Part shown: positions 44,297-57,653 of the stretch, piece by piece
Position numbering within the stretch: position 1 is the stretch's first letter
Layout: the number at the start of each line of letters is the position of its first letter
DNA from: Bullera alba
Taxonomy: Eukaryota; Basidiomycota; Tremellomycetes; Tremellales; Bulleraceae
DNA length: 64,000 nt
Reading direction: 5' to 3'
Assembly (NCBI GenBank): GCA_001600095.1
Contig: BCIX01000002.1
Coordinates: forward strand, 1,798,001-1,862,000
The notes under the pieces: model-generated
Databases searched by the model: none
Told to the model about the DNA's origin: nothing
Seen by the model: the letters and a program-made list of their open reading frames with translations, nothing else
Made by a program: the position numbers and the translations under genes

Positions 44297-46353
44297 TCAC
44301 TTGCTCTCCACCTTGACCTCACAAACGGCCTTGTCCGCTTTGCCTTCCCATTGAGTAGGAACGACAGTCAGTCTCACACACCTCCCCTCCTCCTGAGCGC
44401 CGAGCTCGGCTTGAGCTTCGGCCCATTCGCCGTCTGACCTAACGCTGAATGACCAATTATCGACGTTTGATCGAGGTGGTAGGTAGAATTGGAATGGCGG
44501 GACCTGGTCGAGCTTGTACGTCCAGTATCGAACCGTCTTGGTAGCACCCTCGGCTCGGTCGGACTGGACGAGGGAGTTCAATCGATCAATCGGCAAGAAT
44601 TGGTCGAGAGCCTTTGTGCCGTAGTTCAAAGGCGAGCTTGGCATACTGGCAGCAGTACTCTGCGTGTCTCGCGAGATCTGAGGTGACTGTGGTGATACAG
44701 TCAGTATGAGTACACAGAGACGAAAATCAGGGGGTTGACTCACTCTCATCAGAGGGGTACGTTCATCGACTGGCGTGTGAGCCTCGGAGTAGTCGGCGTC
44801 GTCATCCTCGTCCTCGGTGAGAGTGGTAGCACCATCGGTATCAGTGACGGTGGTGGGGCCCGGTACTTTATCCACCGGTTTGAGCCATTCAAAGAGCGAG
44901 CTGAAGAATCGAGAGAGGAGCTGGAACAACCACCATCCGCCCGGGGAAGGCTCTGCGGCGGCGTCTTTGCCTGCTACTTCTTCTTCTTGGGTAACGGGAA
45001 GGGAAGATGGCTCCAAGATGGGAGTATCCTCACTGACTGCGTCGTCGGGGGTCGAAGTGGGGTTCTCTGCGTGGCCAAGACCATTTGCTTGCTGTGACTC
45101 TTCGACCGTGTACTCGTGTTGCTCCATGGAAATCTGGGAGGGGCAGACAATCCTAAGATCCTCTCTGCCTTCTCCGGGAGCCAGGACGTCAAAGTGCTTT
45201 AGAGCGAGTGACTGCCGAATCAATCCACCCTTGGGAATAGTCACTTCCAATTTGTCCCCTTTCTCCAGGTACGCCGGCACGTCCTCCTTGCTGGTGGAGA
45301 TGGACAGTCCTGAATGCTGGATGGAACTCGGCAAGCCAACTGATAGAGAGCGCTCGGCGATGGAGGAGCCGGCAATGATGGCGAGGGTGTGAGAGAGGGG
45401 TGGAGTGGAAGACGAGTGGAACACCGCCAAAACGTCCTCAAAGCCTGATCCGCTGACGGAAATACTGCCTGGCGCAGCGATGCCACTGGAAGAGGTGGAG
45501 CTCTGTTTGAAAGCTTCTTTGAAAGCTGACTGGAAGTCGGTCAAGCTGCTGCCAGTGGCCGAGGATAGGCTAGACTCGGGACTGGTGGTACCTTTCGCGG
45601 GGTGGATCGTGACGGTGTACTTGCTGACCGTGTCGTTGGGTCCTGGAGTATAGGAAGACGAGGTGGTAGCGAACGGGCCGTGTTGGAACGGTACGGTAGA
45701 TATTGTTGCGGTAAGGATGGTGTCTAAGGCGTCGGATCCGTTTGTCAAAGAGAGCCTATGGGGGCAGAGCTCATCAGCGCGACACGGGGAGCGATGAGTT
45801 CCGATGACACTTACTCATTCTGCGCGTTGACCTGAAGCGATGTCGACTCTTTCTTCGCGTTACCGTTTTCGAATTGGTCTTCAGGTTTGTAATCCTCTCC
45901 TCCAACCTGAATCACCCCGTTAGATCCCTCACCTCCCAGCCAGTGGGTGTGGCCATCCGGCATGACGCGTCGGAATGTGTAAGCGTAAGCGGCCCCTGTC
46001 TCGAGACGGATGGTAGCTGAAGCAATCATCACTGTGTTGGTGGGTTCAGGAGCTGCTTGCTCCACCGGCTCTGGTAGTCGGTATGCGCTCGCGCTGGACT
46101 GTGCTGAGCTTGTGGTTTCGATTTCCCTTGGCTTTGGGTGGTGGAAGGTGATCGCGTGCCATGCTCCTGGACCTTGAGCAAGCTCTCCAGTGGTCGTGTT
46201 GAGTGAAGGCACATCGGTCCATATCTCCCATGTGCCAGTGGTGTCCTCTGGATCCTCAAAGGTGAGATGAAAGTTCAAGTGCGCGTACTCGTCTCCGTTC
46301 GCGCCTCTGTGGACTACTGTGGTGGTCGATAGAGGAGGATGAAACGCGGGCAT
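44297..46353 (-). CDS. Uncharacterised Ser/Thr-rich protein (646 aa)
   Basis: No family recognised. Three exons: 46353-45815, 45755-44744, 44686-44297. The N-terminal 160 residues look like a beta-sandwich (YAHLNFHLTFEDPED, GTWEIWTDVP, AYAYTFRRVMPDGHTHWLG), a pattern that recalls carbohydrate-binding or glycogen-binding modules, but this is only an impression. The middle is Ser/Thr/Pro-rich. A Trp/Phe-rich stretch (WWLFQLLSRFFSSLFEWL) near residue 450 could be a membrane anchor or amphipathic helix, followed by a charged acidic segment. The C terminus is again ordered (YWTYKLDQVPPFQFYLPP, DNWSFSVRSDGEW). Intron 2 (44687-44743) is 57 nt with no stop in frame, so retention would add 19 residues. 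Confidence 0.78.
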
Positions 46354-46876
46354 GCTGTCTGTCGTGAGCGTTGTCAAGGGGAGAGTAGTTCTAGACGACC
46401 AGGTTAGGACTGGTTGATCCCCTTTTCGAACCTAGCAAACTTGTGCTGGGGGATGCGACGACGAGTGCATGTAGAGTAGGTAGGTTGGATATGGAGACGT
46501 GGACGAGCCAGACTCTGGGCCCGGTGGGGGGCAAGGGAGTGAGGGGACGGAGAGGCGTGTATGGGAAAAAAGTGAATGATGAGCCTGGCCTGGGAAATTA
46601 ACACAAACCTGGGCCAGTTGGAAACACAGGGAGCCCCGCATTCAAGGCACCAGGGGCAGCAGAAGGGATGATCACATGACGTGGTATTACTGGTAGGGGT
46701 GGTCAAGCTGTTATCACGACTTGGTTTCAGCTCGACCTTACCTCCACTTGACCAGCTGATGTTGAGAGCGGTCTGTTTCTCATTACTTCAACACCCTCCA
46801 ACACCGCTCATCGTCTCCAACGCAACACTGATCATCACCTGCCTGACGGCTATACATTGTAGCAGATCTCGCCAAG
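46354..46876. other. Divergent promoter of the unknown gene and RBG2
   Basis: 523 bp; no gene seen. Confidence 0.5.
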
Positions 46877-48864
46877 ATGGGTATCGTAGAAAAGATTGAG
46901 GATATAGAGAGTGAGCTGCGGATCCCGCCCATATGATCCCAAAGCTGACAGGTGCTTCGTAGAGGAGATGGCGAGGAGTGAGTAGAAGTCGAGGAAGCTA
47001 GATATGGGCCATATGCTGACCTGACTCTCAGCGCAGAAGAAGTAGGCTGGCACTACAGAACTCTTGAGAAGGCTCAGACTGACCCAATCACCTTTCCTCC
47101 CACAGCAAAGGTGAGCTACCTGTCCTTTATCACCGTCGCATTGTCTGACTTCGTCTTAGCGACTGAATATCATCTGGGACTGTTGAAGGCTAAGCGTCAG
47201 CTTTTCCTCTTTTGTTGCTCAAACGCGGATGGTATAGCTGACATTGAGCTCTACAGTTGCCAAGTACCGAGCCCAGCTCCTCGAACCTGAGAAGAAAGCC
47301 GCGAAAGGAGAAGGATTTGATGTGCTCAAATCGGGAGGTGGGTCACAGTCCGGCTACTTCTCAGGCCTTTCGTGCTGATGTAGAACAGACGCTCGAGTCT
47401 GTCTGATTGGTTTCCCGTCAGTCGGTAAATCGACACTACTGTCGAAGACGACGAAAACGGAATCGGTCACCGGGGCGTACGAGTTCACGACCTTGACTGT
47501 AAGCTGATTTTTTCCGACACAGTCTGGTAGCTCAAATTTCCTACAGGCGATCCCTGGAGTGCTGGAGTATGAAGGTGCACGAATTCAACTACTCGATCTG
47601 CCTGGTATCGTACAAGATGCTGCGAAAGGTGAGTACCGAAGGCGGCAGTCACACCAGTCTGACCATCCGCAGGTCGGGGTCGAGGTAGACAGGTTGTATC
47701 GGTGGCCAAGACGGCAGATCTGATCATCTTGATGAGTGAGCCGAATCGCTCCCGGGCAGCATAATTAATGCGATAGCTGACATGTAGATCGCAGTTGACG
47801 CGACAAAATCCGCAGAACAGAAGAAGATGTTGGAGATTGAGCTGGAAGCAGTCGGCATTAGGCTGAACACGAAGCCGCCTGATGTGGTATTCAAGCAGAA
47901 AACAGCAGGAGGAGTAAGTCGGCTGTTCGACTTTGTTCTTCAAGATCCTATGAGCTGATGGTCGGAACAGATCACGGTAGGTCTACTCACAGAAGCGATA
48001 TCTAAACCAGCTGTAGATCAATTGTACGGTTAAATTGACGCGGACGGACGAGAAGACAATACGAAGCATCCTGCAGAGTTATAAAAGTGAGTTGAGACAT
48101 GATGATGCCCGAATGCTGACTCTACGCAGTTCATAATTGTGACGTGATGATCAGGGAGGACGTGAGTGGGCAAGACGAGGGTCATCCTCGGAATCTCAGA
48201 CTAACATATATAGATAACAACGGACGAGTTCATCGACGTACTGCTTGGTATGTTGTCCGGCCCAGAGTCAGATGTTTGTCAACTGACTCCTCCTCCCAGG
48301 CACCAGAAAATACCTGCCCGCAATCACAGTGATCAACAAGATCGACGGAGTGTCCATGGAGACTCTAGATAGGATGGCACGCGAAGGCGACGGCAGGACG
48401 ATCATGATCAGTTGCGAGATTGACCTCGGTATCGACTGGCTCTTGGAGAGTATATGGAGGGAACTGGGCTTGGTCAAGTGAGCTGACCCTTCCCACCTTG
48501 GAGCCAGCTGACTAAAGCTACGACTGTAGGGTATACACCAAGAAGAGAGGGGACCAGCCTGATCTTGGAGACCCCATCTGCCTACGTCAAGGAGCGACAA
48601 TAGAGACTGTCTGTCACGGCATCCACCGATCCTTAGCATCGCACTTCAAGTGAGTCAGACGATAGGTGTTCCAGAGCGAAGCTTACATTATTGGCTAGAT
48701 ACGCTCTTGTCTGGGGTAAATCGAGTAAATTCAACCCTCAACCGCAGAAAGTCGGCTTGACGCATTTGGTTCAAGACGAGGACGTGTGAGTGAAGAGGTT
48801 CATCTTATAATACCTGCTCATGCACTGACCGGCCTTGCTTAGCGTGAGCATCTTCACGAAGTAA
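46877..48864 (+). CDS. RBG2: DRG2-type GTPase Rbg2 (367 aa)
   Basis: Ribosome-associated GTPase of the Obg-related DRG family, which acts in translation with a DFRP partner. Eighteen exons: 46877-46910, 46963-46977, 47032-47041, 47106-47110, 47160-47195, 47257-47337, 47389-47498, 47547-47628, 47673-47735, 47795-47913, 47971-47976, 48017-48086, 48130-48161, 48214-48247, 48300-48477, 48530-48649, 48699-48785, 48843-48864. GFPSVGKST is the P-loop, [14 protein letters not shown] switch II, NKID the G4 motif. [15 protein letters not shown] in the TGS domain and [12 protein letters not shown] favour DRG2 over DRG1. Exons 4 (CAAAG) and 11 (ATCACG) are microexons needed for the frame and for [13 protein letters not shown] and GGITINCTV. 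Exon lengths sum to a multiple of three. Confidence 0.95.
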
Positions 48865-49118
48865 AAGGGAAGCCTGAAGGATCAGGTGCGATCATCTTGT
48901 ATGAGTACTACTAGACGTGAGACCGTTTCATTATATTGTTGCATGCAGAGCCTACACAACCGCTAGCACAATCACAACGTAAGAGCACAGGTCGTGTACA
49001 AAAGTAAGGGATACAGAATGGTCTCAGTCGTCGTCATTTCACTTCACAATCGAGTGGTGTTTTGTGCGTTCATCTTCTCCTTGCAATGCTCTCCTTCCGC
49101 CAATTCCAGTACTCCGGT

Positions 49119-51885
49119 CTAGATCTTCACGTCGGCGATATCCTCCTTGATCATCTGGGCCTTGTGTTCGATCGCGGCAAACCTCGTGATGGCCTTCTCC
49201 GAGTTCTGGATCACTGCCTGGTTTTGCCTGACGACTTCCTCCCTACTGCTCACGGCGCCGCTATACTGCCTAGCCCACTCGTTGGCACCCAGTCTGAGAA
49301 CTTTCTTCACCTCGCCGGCTATCCTGGCAGATACGGCCTCGGCGAGCGAAACATCCTCGCCATCAGAACCAACTGGCATGCCAGACGACACGGACAATGT
49401 GGCTTGTAGACTCCTGCCGACATTGCGGGGCACTGATCGTGGGAGTTCGCTGACGACATAGGCTACCGCCCCGAAAGTGATGACACCGGCAATGGGTCCT
49501 GCCCATTTACGAACGGCCGGGTTCGACGCCATTTCCAAGAGCGAGACGGTAGAGTCGACCAAAGAGTGTATTCCCGGCGCACGGTTGTTCAGCATTGACC
49601 AAGCACCAAATGCCAAGGAGGCGGCTGTAAATCCGGACAATTCAGACGAGTACGGGATCAAGGCGCTACTCGACGACGAGGTTGACGAGGGCAGGGCAAA
49701 CTTGGTCTGGGAGAAGAATTGCTGGAGGTCGAAAACCAAGACGTCATTCAAACCAGCTTGGGTAAGTTGTGGCGATTTACCAAGTCGTAGTCCAGCAGTG
49801 CCCATCGAACCAGTCTTGCGGGCGTGTCGGGCAGAGAACATGGCCTGAGGGTTGAACTGTCGGTTCGAACGGGGTACATCGGCAGGAAGGTTCTTGTCGC
49901 CAATCTCGTTGATGACCTGTACTCCTTTACCAGCGATCTCCCTCGCCTCCTGCTCAATGAGGCTGATGGCAACGTCGATGGAGGCGACCATGGCACGTCG
50001 GACCTCGGAGACGTAATCCCACACGCCCAGGAGACCGGGATAGGACGGCAGGACAAGACCCGCCTGGTTGACCGCGAGCTCTCCTCGGCCGATTCGCTCC
50101 AGTCCATCGGCAATGGCCTGTTTGCTGAGTTTCTCGGCTCGAGCAGAGTGTTGATCCTCGGTTGCCATGAGACTCTCTTCGAGGTGAAGGTAGTTTCCCT
50201 TGAGACTGGCGAGTTCGGGCTTGACTCGGTCCTGCTCTGCCTGAGCATCGTCTCGCTCCTTGGTGGCGACAAGACCGTTTGCGGTGGCCAATAGCTCCAC
50301 GTCGGCAAGTAGGTGCGTGAGGTAATTGTGCGCCGGTCCGAGCTTCGACTTGCTTCGGTTGACAAGCACGAACGACCTGAGACTGTGCTCCAGATGGCAG
50401 AACGCAGCGTCGATCTCCTCGGCGGGCTCATCCTCGGCGAAACCGTATGCGGTCTTGGCAGAATCGACAAAGTGGACCAGATCCGCCGCATCCTCATAGG
50501 TTCTGGGGCTGAGTTGTCTGATTTGTTCCAGAACCATTCGTCGACATCTCTCTTTGTCCCTGATCTGGTCGAATCGGTTGACGACAATGAACAAGTGAGC
50601 CTTCTCGTGCCCCGCCTGCCAGATGAACTCTTTGGCGGAGAGAGTGAAGTGATTGGCTGCCGAGACGACGAAGACAACGACGTCGATCTCCTCTTGTCGC
50701 GCAAAGTTGGCAGTGGTCTTGATCGAATCCCGGTTGAGACCCGGAGCATCGATAAGCGAGATGTCCACCACGCCATTGTGCAGGATCGACTTGGCGACCT
50801 TTGTCTCGTCCGCCTCTTTCAGATAGACTCGCAGTGATGGCGATGACGCATCGGTGTCTAGATCCGCCACCATGTCCTGCAATTTCTCCAAGCTCTCCAC
50901 GCTGTACGTCTCACGGTCAAGGATGTCGTACTTCTTCTCAGAGTCTAGCACGTGGATCTCCTCCACTCCGTTGTTCTCTTTCGCACTGACCACCTCAACA
51001 AATCGAGTCGTCAAAGGTTGTTCGTCCGTGGGCATAATTTCCGATCGACGCAGCAACGCGTTGACGAGAGTCGACTTGCCGGCATTGAGATCTCCTGTGA
51101 CGAGCACTCGCGATTGAGCATCGAATATCCGGGTCTTTATCAGATCGATGTGTTCGAGTGCGGCAGTGAGTCTGGTGTCCAACAGTGCCGCGATCGATGA
51201 CCTCTCCAAACCGCGCATTAAGCTCTTTGTCTGTCGAGCGGCGCCAAGGTTCAAGTCCAGTCGCAGAATGGACAGATCTTCCTCGTTCTCTCGGCCAGGT
51301 TGATACAGTGAGGCGGAAAGCGGAGGAAATGCCGGCGAAGAAGTCGAGGGACCGGCATCAGAACGCTGGCCGCGCATAGTCATCGATCGCTTGACGGTCC
51401 TGCGGGAGACTGGAGTAGTAACAAGCTCCGCTTCCATGCGCTGCGCGTCATTGTCGCCATAGAAAGTAACACTCCGGTGAGGAGCACCAGGACGATTGGC
51501 TAGGGTTGATCAGTAAAGGAGTACAACTCGCAAAAACGACTACCTACAATTGTTGACGGCAGCTCCAATCACTGGGTAGATGAGGGGGTGGTCCTGCTGA
51601 TTCGCGTTCTTAAGGTCTCCGACAAGGTGTAGCGAGTCGTCTGCAGCCTTACCCAAACTAGATGATCCGGACATTAGCTAAAAGTTGTGAATCCAAAACG
51701 AACGCGACATACCGCTCTCTGTTTTCTTCATACGTTCTCAGAGTTGACTCCGATTCCTCCAAGACTGTCCTGGCAGCGACGGTATTGGCTCCCATATGGG
51801 ACTCCTTCTCTCCATCTGGCGAGTCGATGACGGCCGGACTGGCAGTACGCGACAGGGGCGTTGCCGGAGGGTGATAGGATTGCAT
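49119..51885 (-). CDS. FZO1: Mitofusin, outer-mitochondrial-membrane fusion GTPase (887 aa)
   Basis: Dynamin-family GTPase that fuses mitochondrial outer membranes. Three exons: 51885-51713, 51657-51548, 51499-49119. GTPase motifs: G1 GDLNAGKST (residues 230-238), G2 Thr in LTTRFVEV, G3 DAPGLNRD, G4 NRFD. Heptad-like segments follow the GTPase (AEQDRVKPELASLKGNYL). Two hydrophobic segments near 690-790 (SGFTAASLAFGAWSM and GPIAGVITFGAVAYVV) form the U-shaped membrane anchor, and a C-terminal heptad region ends AQMIKEDIADVKI. Length and order fit fungal Fzo1. The first exons encode a disordered N terminus; ATG 51885 is the first good start. It converges with RBG2 and diverges from the PACT gene. 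Confidence 0.96.
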
Positions 51886-52313
51886 CGTGAAAGGATGTTG
51901 TTGAGGGCAGTTGATTTGCCGGGGTTCTTTAGGTCTTGACCATGCACTTGTGCTATGGCTGATGTTGTATTCGACTCCTGTGATGAAGCCGAGTTGACGT
52001 GGTAGATTTCTGAGCAATTACTTTACAATGTCTTAGACGATTGGGTCGAGGGTGGATGATGTGATGATGAATTGACGACGACAGTCTCGGGGGCGATCGC
52101 ATTCAGAGTCAAAGTGGCAAGCCTCCCTACAAGTGGATTTAAAAAGGGGGAGTTATTTGTTGGGATTTTATCCGAAGGGACCCCGTCTCCCGTCCACGTG
52201 GAAATACTTCCGCCACGCGACTGGTTTGTTTACCCAACAACAGGTCATTAGATGCATCACTTTCAACTCTGGAATCACATTAATCAGTCCCTTGGAGTCA
52301 ACTTCGGCCCACC
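51886..52313. other. Divergent promoter of FZO1 and the PACT-domain gene
   Basis: 428 bp; the ATG at 52314 has a strong Kozak context (CACCATGG). Confidence 0.55.
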
Positions 52314-55300
52314 ATGGCCGCCATGTACGAGGCAGACACCCCATCAAGACTGCTGAAGAGGGTGCAGCAACTGGAGGACATGGAGCTACCCTCATTGCCA
52401 AGCTTTCAGCACGACGACGATTTGGAGTTCGACAGTAGCAGCATGGTAGAAAGCTCAAACGAGGAGATCAGTCGCAACAGCTCACATCATTCAATAGACG
52501 AGGGCGTGAGTGGAGCTACAATCCTCGTAAAAGATTCCTAGCTGATCGTGATCACAGGATATGGCCACACCGCACCCGTTACGCAAATCGTTCATCCCAC
52601 CATCATTGACGTCAAGCTTGACGCAAAGCGCTCGTTCACCTGCAGCATCCTCAGTCTCCAGCTCGAATGGATCACCTTACCCTCCTATACAGCAGGTCAA
52701 CCCCAACCTGACGCCATCACCATACACACCGGGAACAGCACTCACTTCCACACCGCAAACAGCTCAGACCCTAGCCCGATCAAAGTACGGGTCATCTACG
52801 CAGGACGGAGGGAGTAGGAGAGGCTCGGTACATTCCCGGGAATTCAGTGATGGATCAGAGGCTATCAAAAGCCCTGTCACAGGAAGCGAACACTCAGGAG
52901 GATTCGACGACCTCAGGCGCAGCAGCATGTCCGGGGACGAGAGATCCTCGAACGGCAGCCTTGATGGCAGTTCGGAGCACAACGACATGGAACTTCCCTC
53001 GCTGCCTCAAGCCTACAGCCCTGAGACAGTGAGTGGATGCAAAGAATCACTCACTAGAATAGTATGCTTACACCGACCAGTCCATTGCCAGTGCCGATTC
53101 CGATGAGGGGCCAGTGGAAACGCCCTTCGCTCGTCGCCTGTCAACCAGCAACGTCGTGATCAGTCGAAGAGGGAAGCAATCAATTTCGACATCGTTCCAG
53201 CCGCTTCAGACAGTACCTGAGATTGGGGTGCCATCACCTATACAGTCTGTTTCTGAGGCTTCGACACCATCGGCCCGCTCATCACCATTGCTTACCGTGC
53301 AGCAGGATCGGATTCCCAGCTTGTCCCATAGCGAGGTATCTGCGACAGACCGAAGTGAGGGGGGAAGCACACCAGAAGCGCCGAGCAGGATGTCGTACGG
53401 CTTGGAGATTAGTGAAAGAGCGGAGAGTGTCGTCAACAGTCCCCTACAGGATTGGAGTCGAGCACACCGGTCTCACGATGACAGTCAAGAGGACCAGCAG
53501 GACTATCAGTACGAGCATAGCGAAGTGACGGAATTGGAGCAGCAAACCCCTGGAAAGCCACTCGGTACACCATACTACTCTACACCTGGCACTGCCCGAG
53601 TCGGTCCAATCCGTGCCGTTGCTACACCTATGTTGCCCACCCCTAGACCTGGTTTGACCGACATCACATACTTTCAACAGAACACACCCTCGAACATGCC
53701 ATTCACTCCATCGCCCGCCAGTGTCAACAGCAAAATGAGCGATGTCTCCACACCTCGCGCGCCGCTCAACGACGCCGAGAGGCGGAAAAGCCACGTCCTG
53801 GCAGTTCTCAGTTCTTCAGGCTTACCTCAGAGAGTGTACAAGCAACTCGCTCGGGGAACGCCTCACCCGCTACGACGTGCGGTGACAGCACCTCCCGAGA
53901 CGCCAAGTGATGTAACGAGAAGTCCACACCCGGAGTCGCTCACGCCCGGTCAATCAGATGTCAACGACTCTCAGGCGCAAAACGAATCTTTCGTCTCTGT
54001 CGCTTCTTCAGCGGACCTCACTTCGGACCGAAGGGCCTCTGCCTTCAATCATGGACTGTCCCGGGGCAATACTTCCTTCCCCAACATTCTCCTACCGACA
54101 ACTCAATCGTCTCACTCCCCCGCTGCGTCATCCCGAGGTTTCGAGCATCGAGCGGATGGGATCAAGATTCACAAACACCTCAATGCGATGAACAAGCAGC
54201 TTCTCGAGGCGAACGCCGATCTCGCGCGTGAAGCCGAATCCTGGAGAGAGGAGGTGGACCGTCTTCATGCGATATTGAAGGCCGAGGGGCTTGAAGTCTC
54301 TGTGCGAGACGCAGCGAACCGCTCAACCTCTTCGAGCCATACCAACGGTGATATGTCCCGCGGCTCTTCGCACGTGTGGGACGACAAGGCGAACTGTTCG
54401 GCAGAAGTAGTCAGCCGTCTCTCGGCAGTACGAGCTCGCCAACGAAGTGCGACGCCTGGTGATCGACAAAGCGAAGCGGATCCACTTGATGGATTGACGA
54501 CAGAAGAACATGCAGCGGTGATACAAGAGATGGCCGAGCGATTGGAAGCGATTGAGATCGACCTCGACCAAAAGGACCAGGTGATTGCCGACCTTCAAGC
54601 TCAACTTGCCGACAAGGGGGACATGGAGCAATCTGAGCGTGTCACGGAGCTGGAGGCTGAATTGGCGGAGATGGGGCAATCGAAGGACCAGCTGCAGAAG
54701 GATTTCGCGGCGAAGACGGAACAACATGCCACTCAATTTGGCGAGATCTGCGCATCTTTCGAAGCTCAAGTCAAAACTCTGGAGGCCAGCCTAAAGAGCA
54801 GCAAAGCCGACGTCGAACGCCTGCGAGCAGAGCGAGCCAGAGTGGAGGAGAAGGAGGATGGCTCAAACCAGGTCAACGACTCAAACTTGGTCAAACATCT
54901 TGAAGAGGTCGAAAGCCAATTGCAGGGAGCGCAGGACCAGGTTCGATTACAGGCACTCGATCTGGAAACCCAGCGAAAAGACGCTCAGGCTAAAGCCGAA
55001 GAAGGAGGACGACTGCAAATCCAGGTCGAGGACCATCAAGCTGAGATTGAGGAGCTCAAGGCCAAGCTAGAAGACGCTGAGGCCGCCGTTGGGGATATGG
55101 ATGAGATCAGAGCTCAACTGGACGACCTTCAAGCGAAACAGGACAACGAGTCAAAGTCAGACACTGTTGCCTCGCTCGAGCGAATCAACCAAGACCTGGA
55201 AGCGCAAGTTGTCGAGCAGGACGAAGAGATCCAACAGCTCGCTACACGCCTTCAGGAGCTAGAGGACGAAATGGGTAAAGCCGAGGAAGAAGACAAAGCC

Positions 55301-57499
55301 GCAGAGCAGAAACTTCTTTCCGAGATCGACCGACTCAACCAGGAGCTGGACAGTCTGAACGGAGCGCTGGCGGAGAAAGAGGTGGAACTGGATGCTGCAA
55401 TGGCCAAAGCATCCCAAGGGCAGAATGCCACGCGAGAAGGATCCGAAGTAGTGGAAGAGCTCGAGCGAGACCTGGAAGAGGCTTTCAAGGAGATTGGCAA
55501 GCTCAAGTACCAACTTGCCGCCTCGCCGAATCGAAAGTCAGCTATGAAAATCAAGGACACTCGGATCAGAGCGCTCGAGAACGAGAAGGCGATATTGTCG
55601 GCCCGACTCGCGACGTACCGCGAACGAAGCACCGACATGTCTCAGCTGGCTTCACCGCTCAAGTCCACTCCACTCCTCAACAAGACTGTCGCCGGACTTA
55701 GAGCGCCAAGAACGCCAGGGCCGCTTCAGGAAGTGAGTGGGGTTTCTTGTCCTGACGAGCGATCGAGGCGAATGCTGATAGGCCTACCAGTTCTCCTGGT
55801 TGCAAACTACGATTGGAGATGCGAACGAGCCGGAGCTGCGCGCTCAGGTTGAATACCTACAGCGTCAGCTCAACTCGGTCAATGAGCACCTCGATGCCAA
55901 CTTCTCTCGCCTGGAAGCTGCCGGTATGGGTGGTGTCCAACTAGCTGAAGAGCTCGCGTACGCGAGAGATCGTATCGCGCAGCTAGAGGACGAACTGCAT
56001 CATATGGCTCAGAGGAACAACGCTACTCTTGCACTGGCTTCGGCTCAAAGGGATGAAGCAGAGTGAGTCAGGCTTGTATGCGAAGTCTCGGAACGACAAA
56101 CTGACCAATCTTCCAGCTCTGAGAGCAAGACCGCGTTGAAAGAGGCTCTGAGAGCGGTTCACTCGCAAGTTGCCGCTCTACAGCAAGACCTGGAGGAAGA
56201 AAAGGCCAGATTGAAACGCAAGAATGACAGGTTGTCCGAATCTCTAGCAGAGCTGCAGGCTCAGCGGGATAGCGATGACAATGCGCAAGTCCAGGAGATG
56301 TCTCGCAGGATAAAGCGCCTAGCAGATGAGGTCGACAGCACGCGAGAGAGTCTGAGCACCAGGACCAGGGAGAGAGACGCTGCGAGAAGGGTGAGTGGGA
56401 CTGCTCGTAATGACTCGGCGCAGAGCTGACAAGTTTTTAGGAATTGAGATCTGCCTCGGAGACCATCTCGTCCCTAGAATCCAAGGTGTCCCGCTTGCAA
56501 CGCGAGCAGCAGCAGCGACTCGACACTCAATCCCAAAATCCCGCCATTTCGTCACGAGAGCTCAGCCAGCTCAAGGAGAGCCTACATCGTGCCGAGTCAG
56601 ATGCCGATAGACTACGCAGTATCTTGAACAACAAGGAAACCGCGCGGGCGGCAGCCGAGGCTACGGTTGCCAAATTGCAAGAGGAGCGACAGGTGATCAT
56701 GGTAGAGCTGCTAGAGTTTGAGAAGGACTTGGAGAACCACCGGAAGGAGTCTAAGCGATTCGCAACCGAGATCCAACTTCTCAAGTTCGAACAAAAGGGT
56801 AAACAATCGCGATATGCCGATCAAGTGGAGACGCTCCAGCGGGACGCCTCAAGGTCGAAGGAGCGATTGACAGAGGTGGAAACTCAGCTCAAGCGGACAA
56901 GGCAGATGTACGACGATTTGCTCAGAGTTCAAGACAGTCACCAATGTCAATCGTGAGTCTTCGTCAACAGACTCGGAACGGATGTGTAGAGAGTAAGCTG
57001 ATGATGACTGCGCTTCAGCAAACTGCAACCATCTCTTGACGAGCAAAAAGCGAGACTCAAGGTGCAAGCACAGGATCTGGCCGTGCAGATACGATACCTC
57101 AAAGCCAAGTTCACGCGAGAATCCACATTCCGAAACGCACTGTCTTTGCAAAAGCGGTACCTCCTCTTACTCGTCGGTGGAATGAGTCTCAAGTGAGTTC
57201 CCCATTTGCGTCACATCATTCGCCTTATCTGACCATTTTCTAGCGAGCAAGCAACATTGAAAGCCATCGCGTCGATGGGTTTCCCAACACCGGAACCAGT
57301 GCAAAAGACGAGAAGCCTGAAATCGGTTGGTATTGCCGTACTAAGCATGATCAGGGCAAAGTAAGTCTCCGTGTCCGCATATAACAGGACGTACGCTGAT
57401 ATCTCCTATAGGAAAGCGGCCAAGCAGTGGAGAGCAGAGCGACAGCGAAAAGAGGCATCGATAAGTGCCAGAGAGGAGAGAAAGCTGTTACACGTATAA
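52314..57499 (+). CDS. Spindle-pole/MTOC coiled-coil protein with PACT-like C terminus (1589 aa)
   Basis: Nine exons: 52314-52505, 52558-53028, 53063-55732, 55791-56062, 56117-56390, 56441-56952, 57019-57192, 57244-57360, 57412-57499. The first 650 residues are Ser/Thr/Pro-rich with many SP/TP sites (CDK-like). From about 690 to 1500 the sequence is almost continuous coiled coil (LEANADLAREAESWREEVDRL onward). The end carries a PACT-like segment: QIRYLKAKFTRESTFRNALS, QKRYLLLLVGGMSL, then KAAKQWRAERQRKEAS, as in pericentrin, Pcp1 and related calmodulin-binding anchors at the spindle pole. Specific orthology (Pcp1, PcpA or Mto1 type) is not settled. The intron before exon 3 is either 34 nt or 52 nt (acceptor at 53062 or 53080), a six-residue difference. 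Confidence 0.88.
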
Positions 57500-57653
57500 T
57501 CTATCGCGCATTTGGGACACTTGGGAACATACGAGGCTATAGTCACAGCTTGAGCGTATTGTATCATGTATCGTTCGAGGTTGCATGTGTACAAGCACTA
57601 TGTGCGGCGTCGCGAAGATGATCCTATTGCTATCGATTCCAACAGGCTACCGT

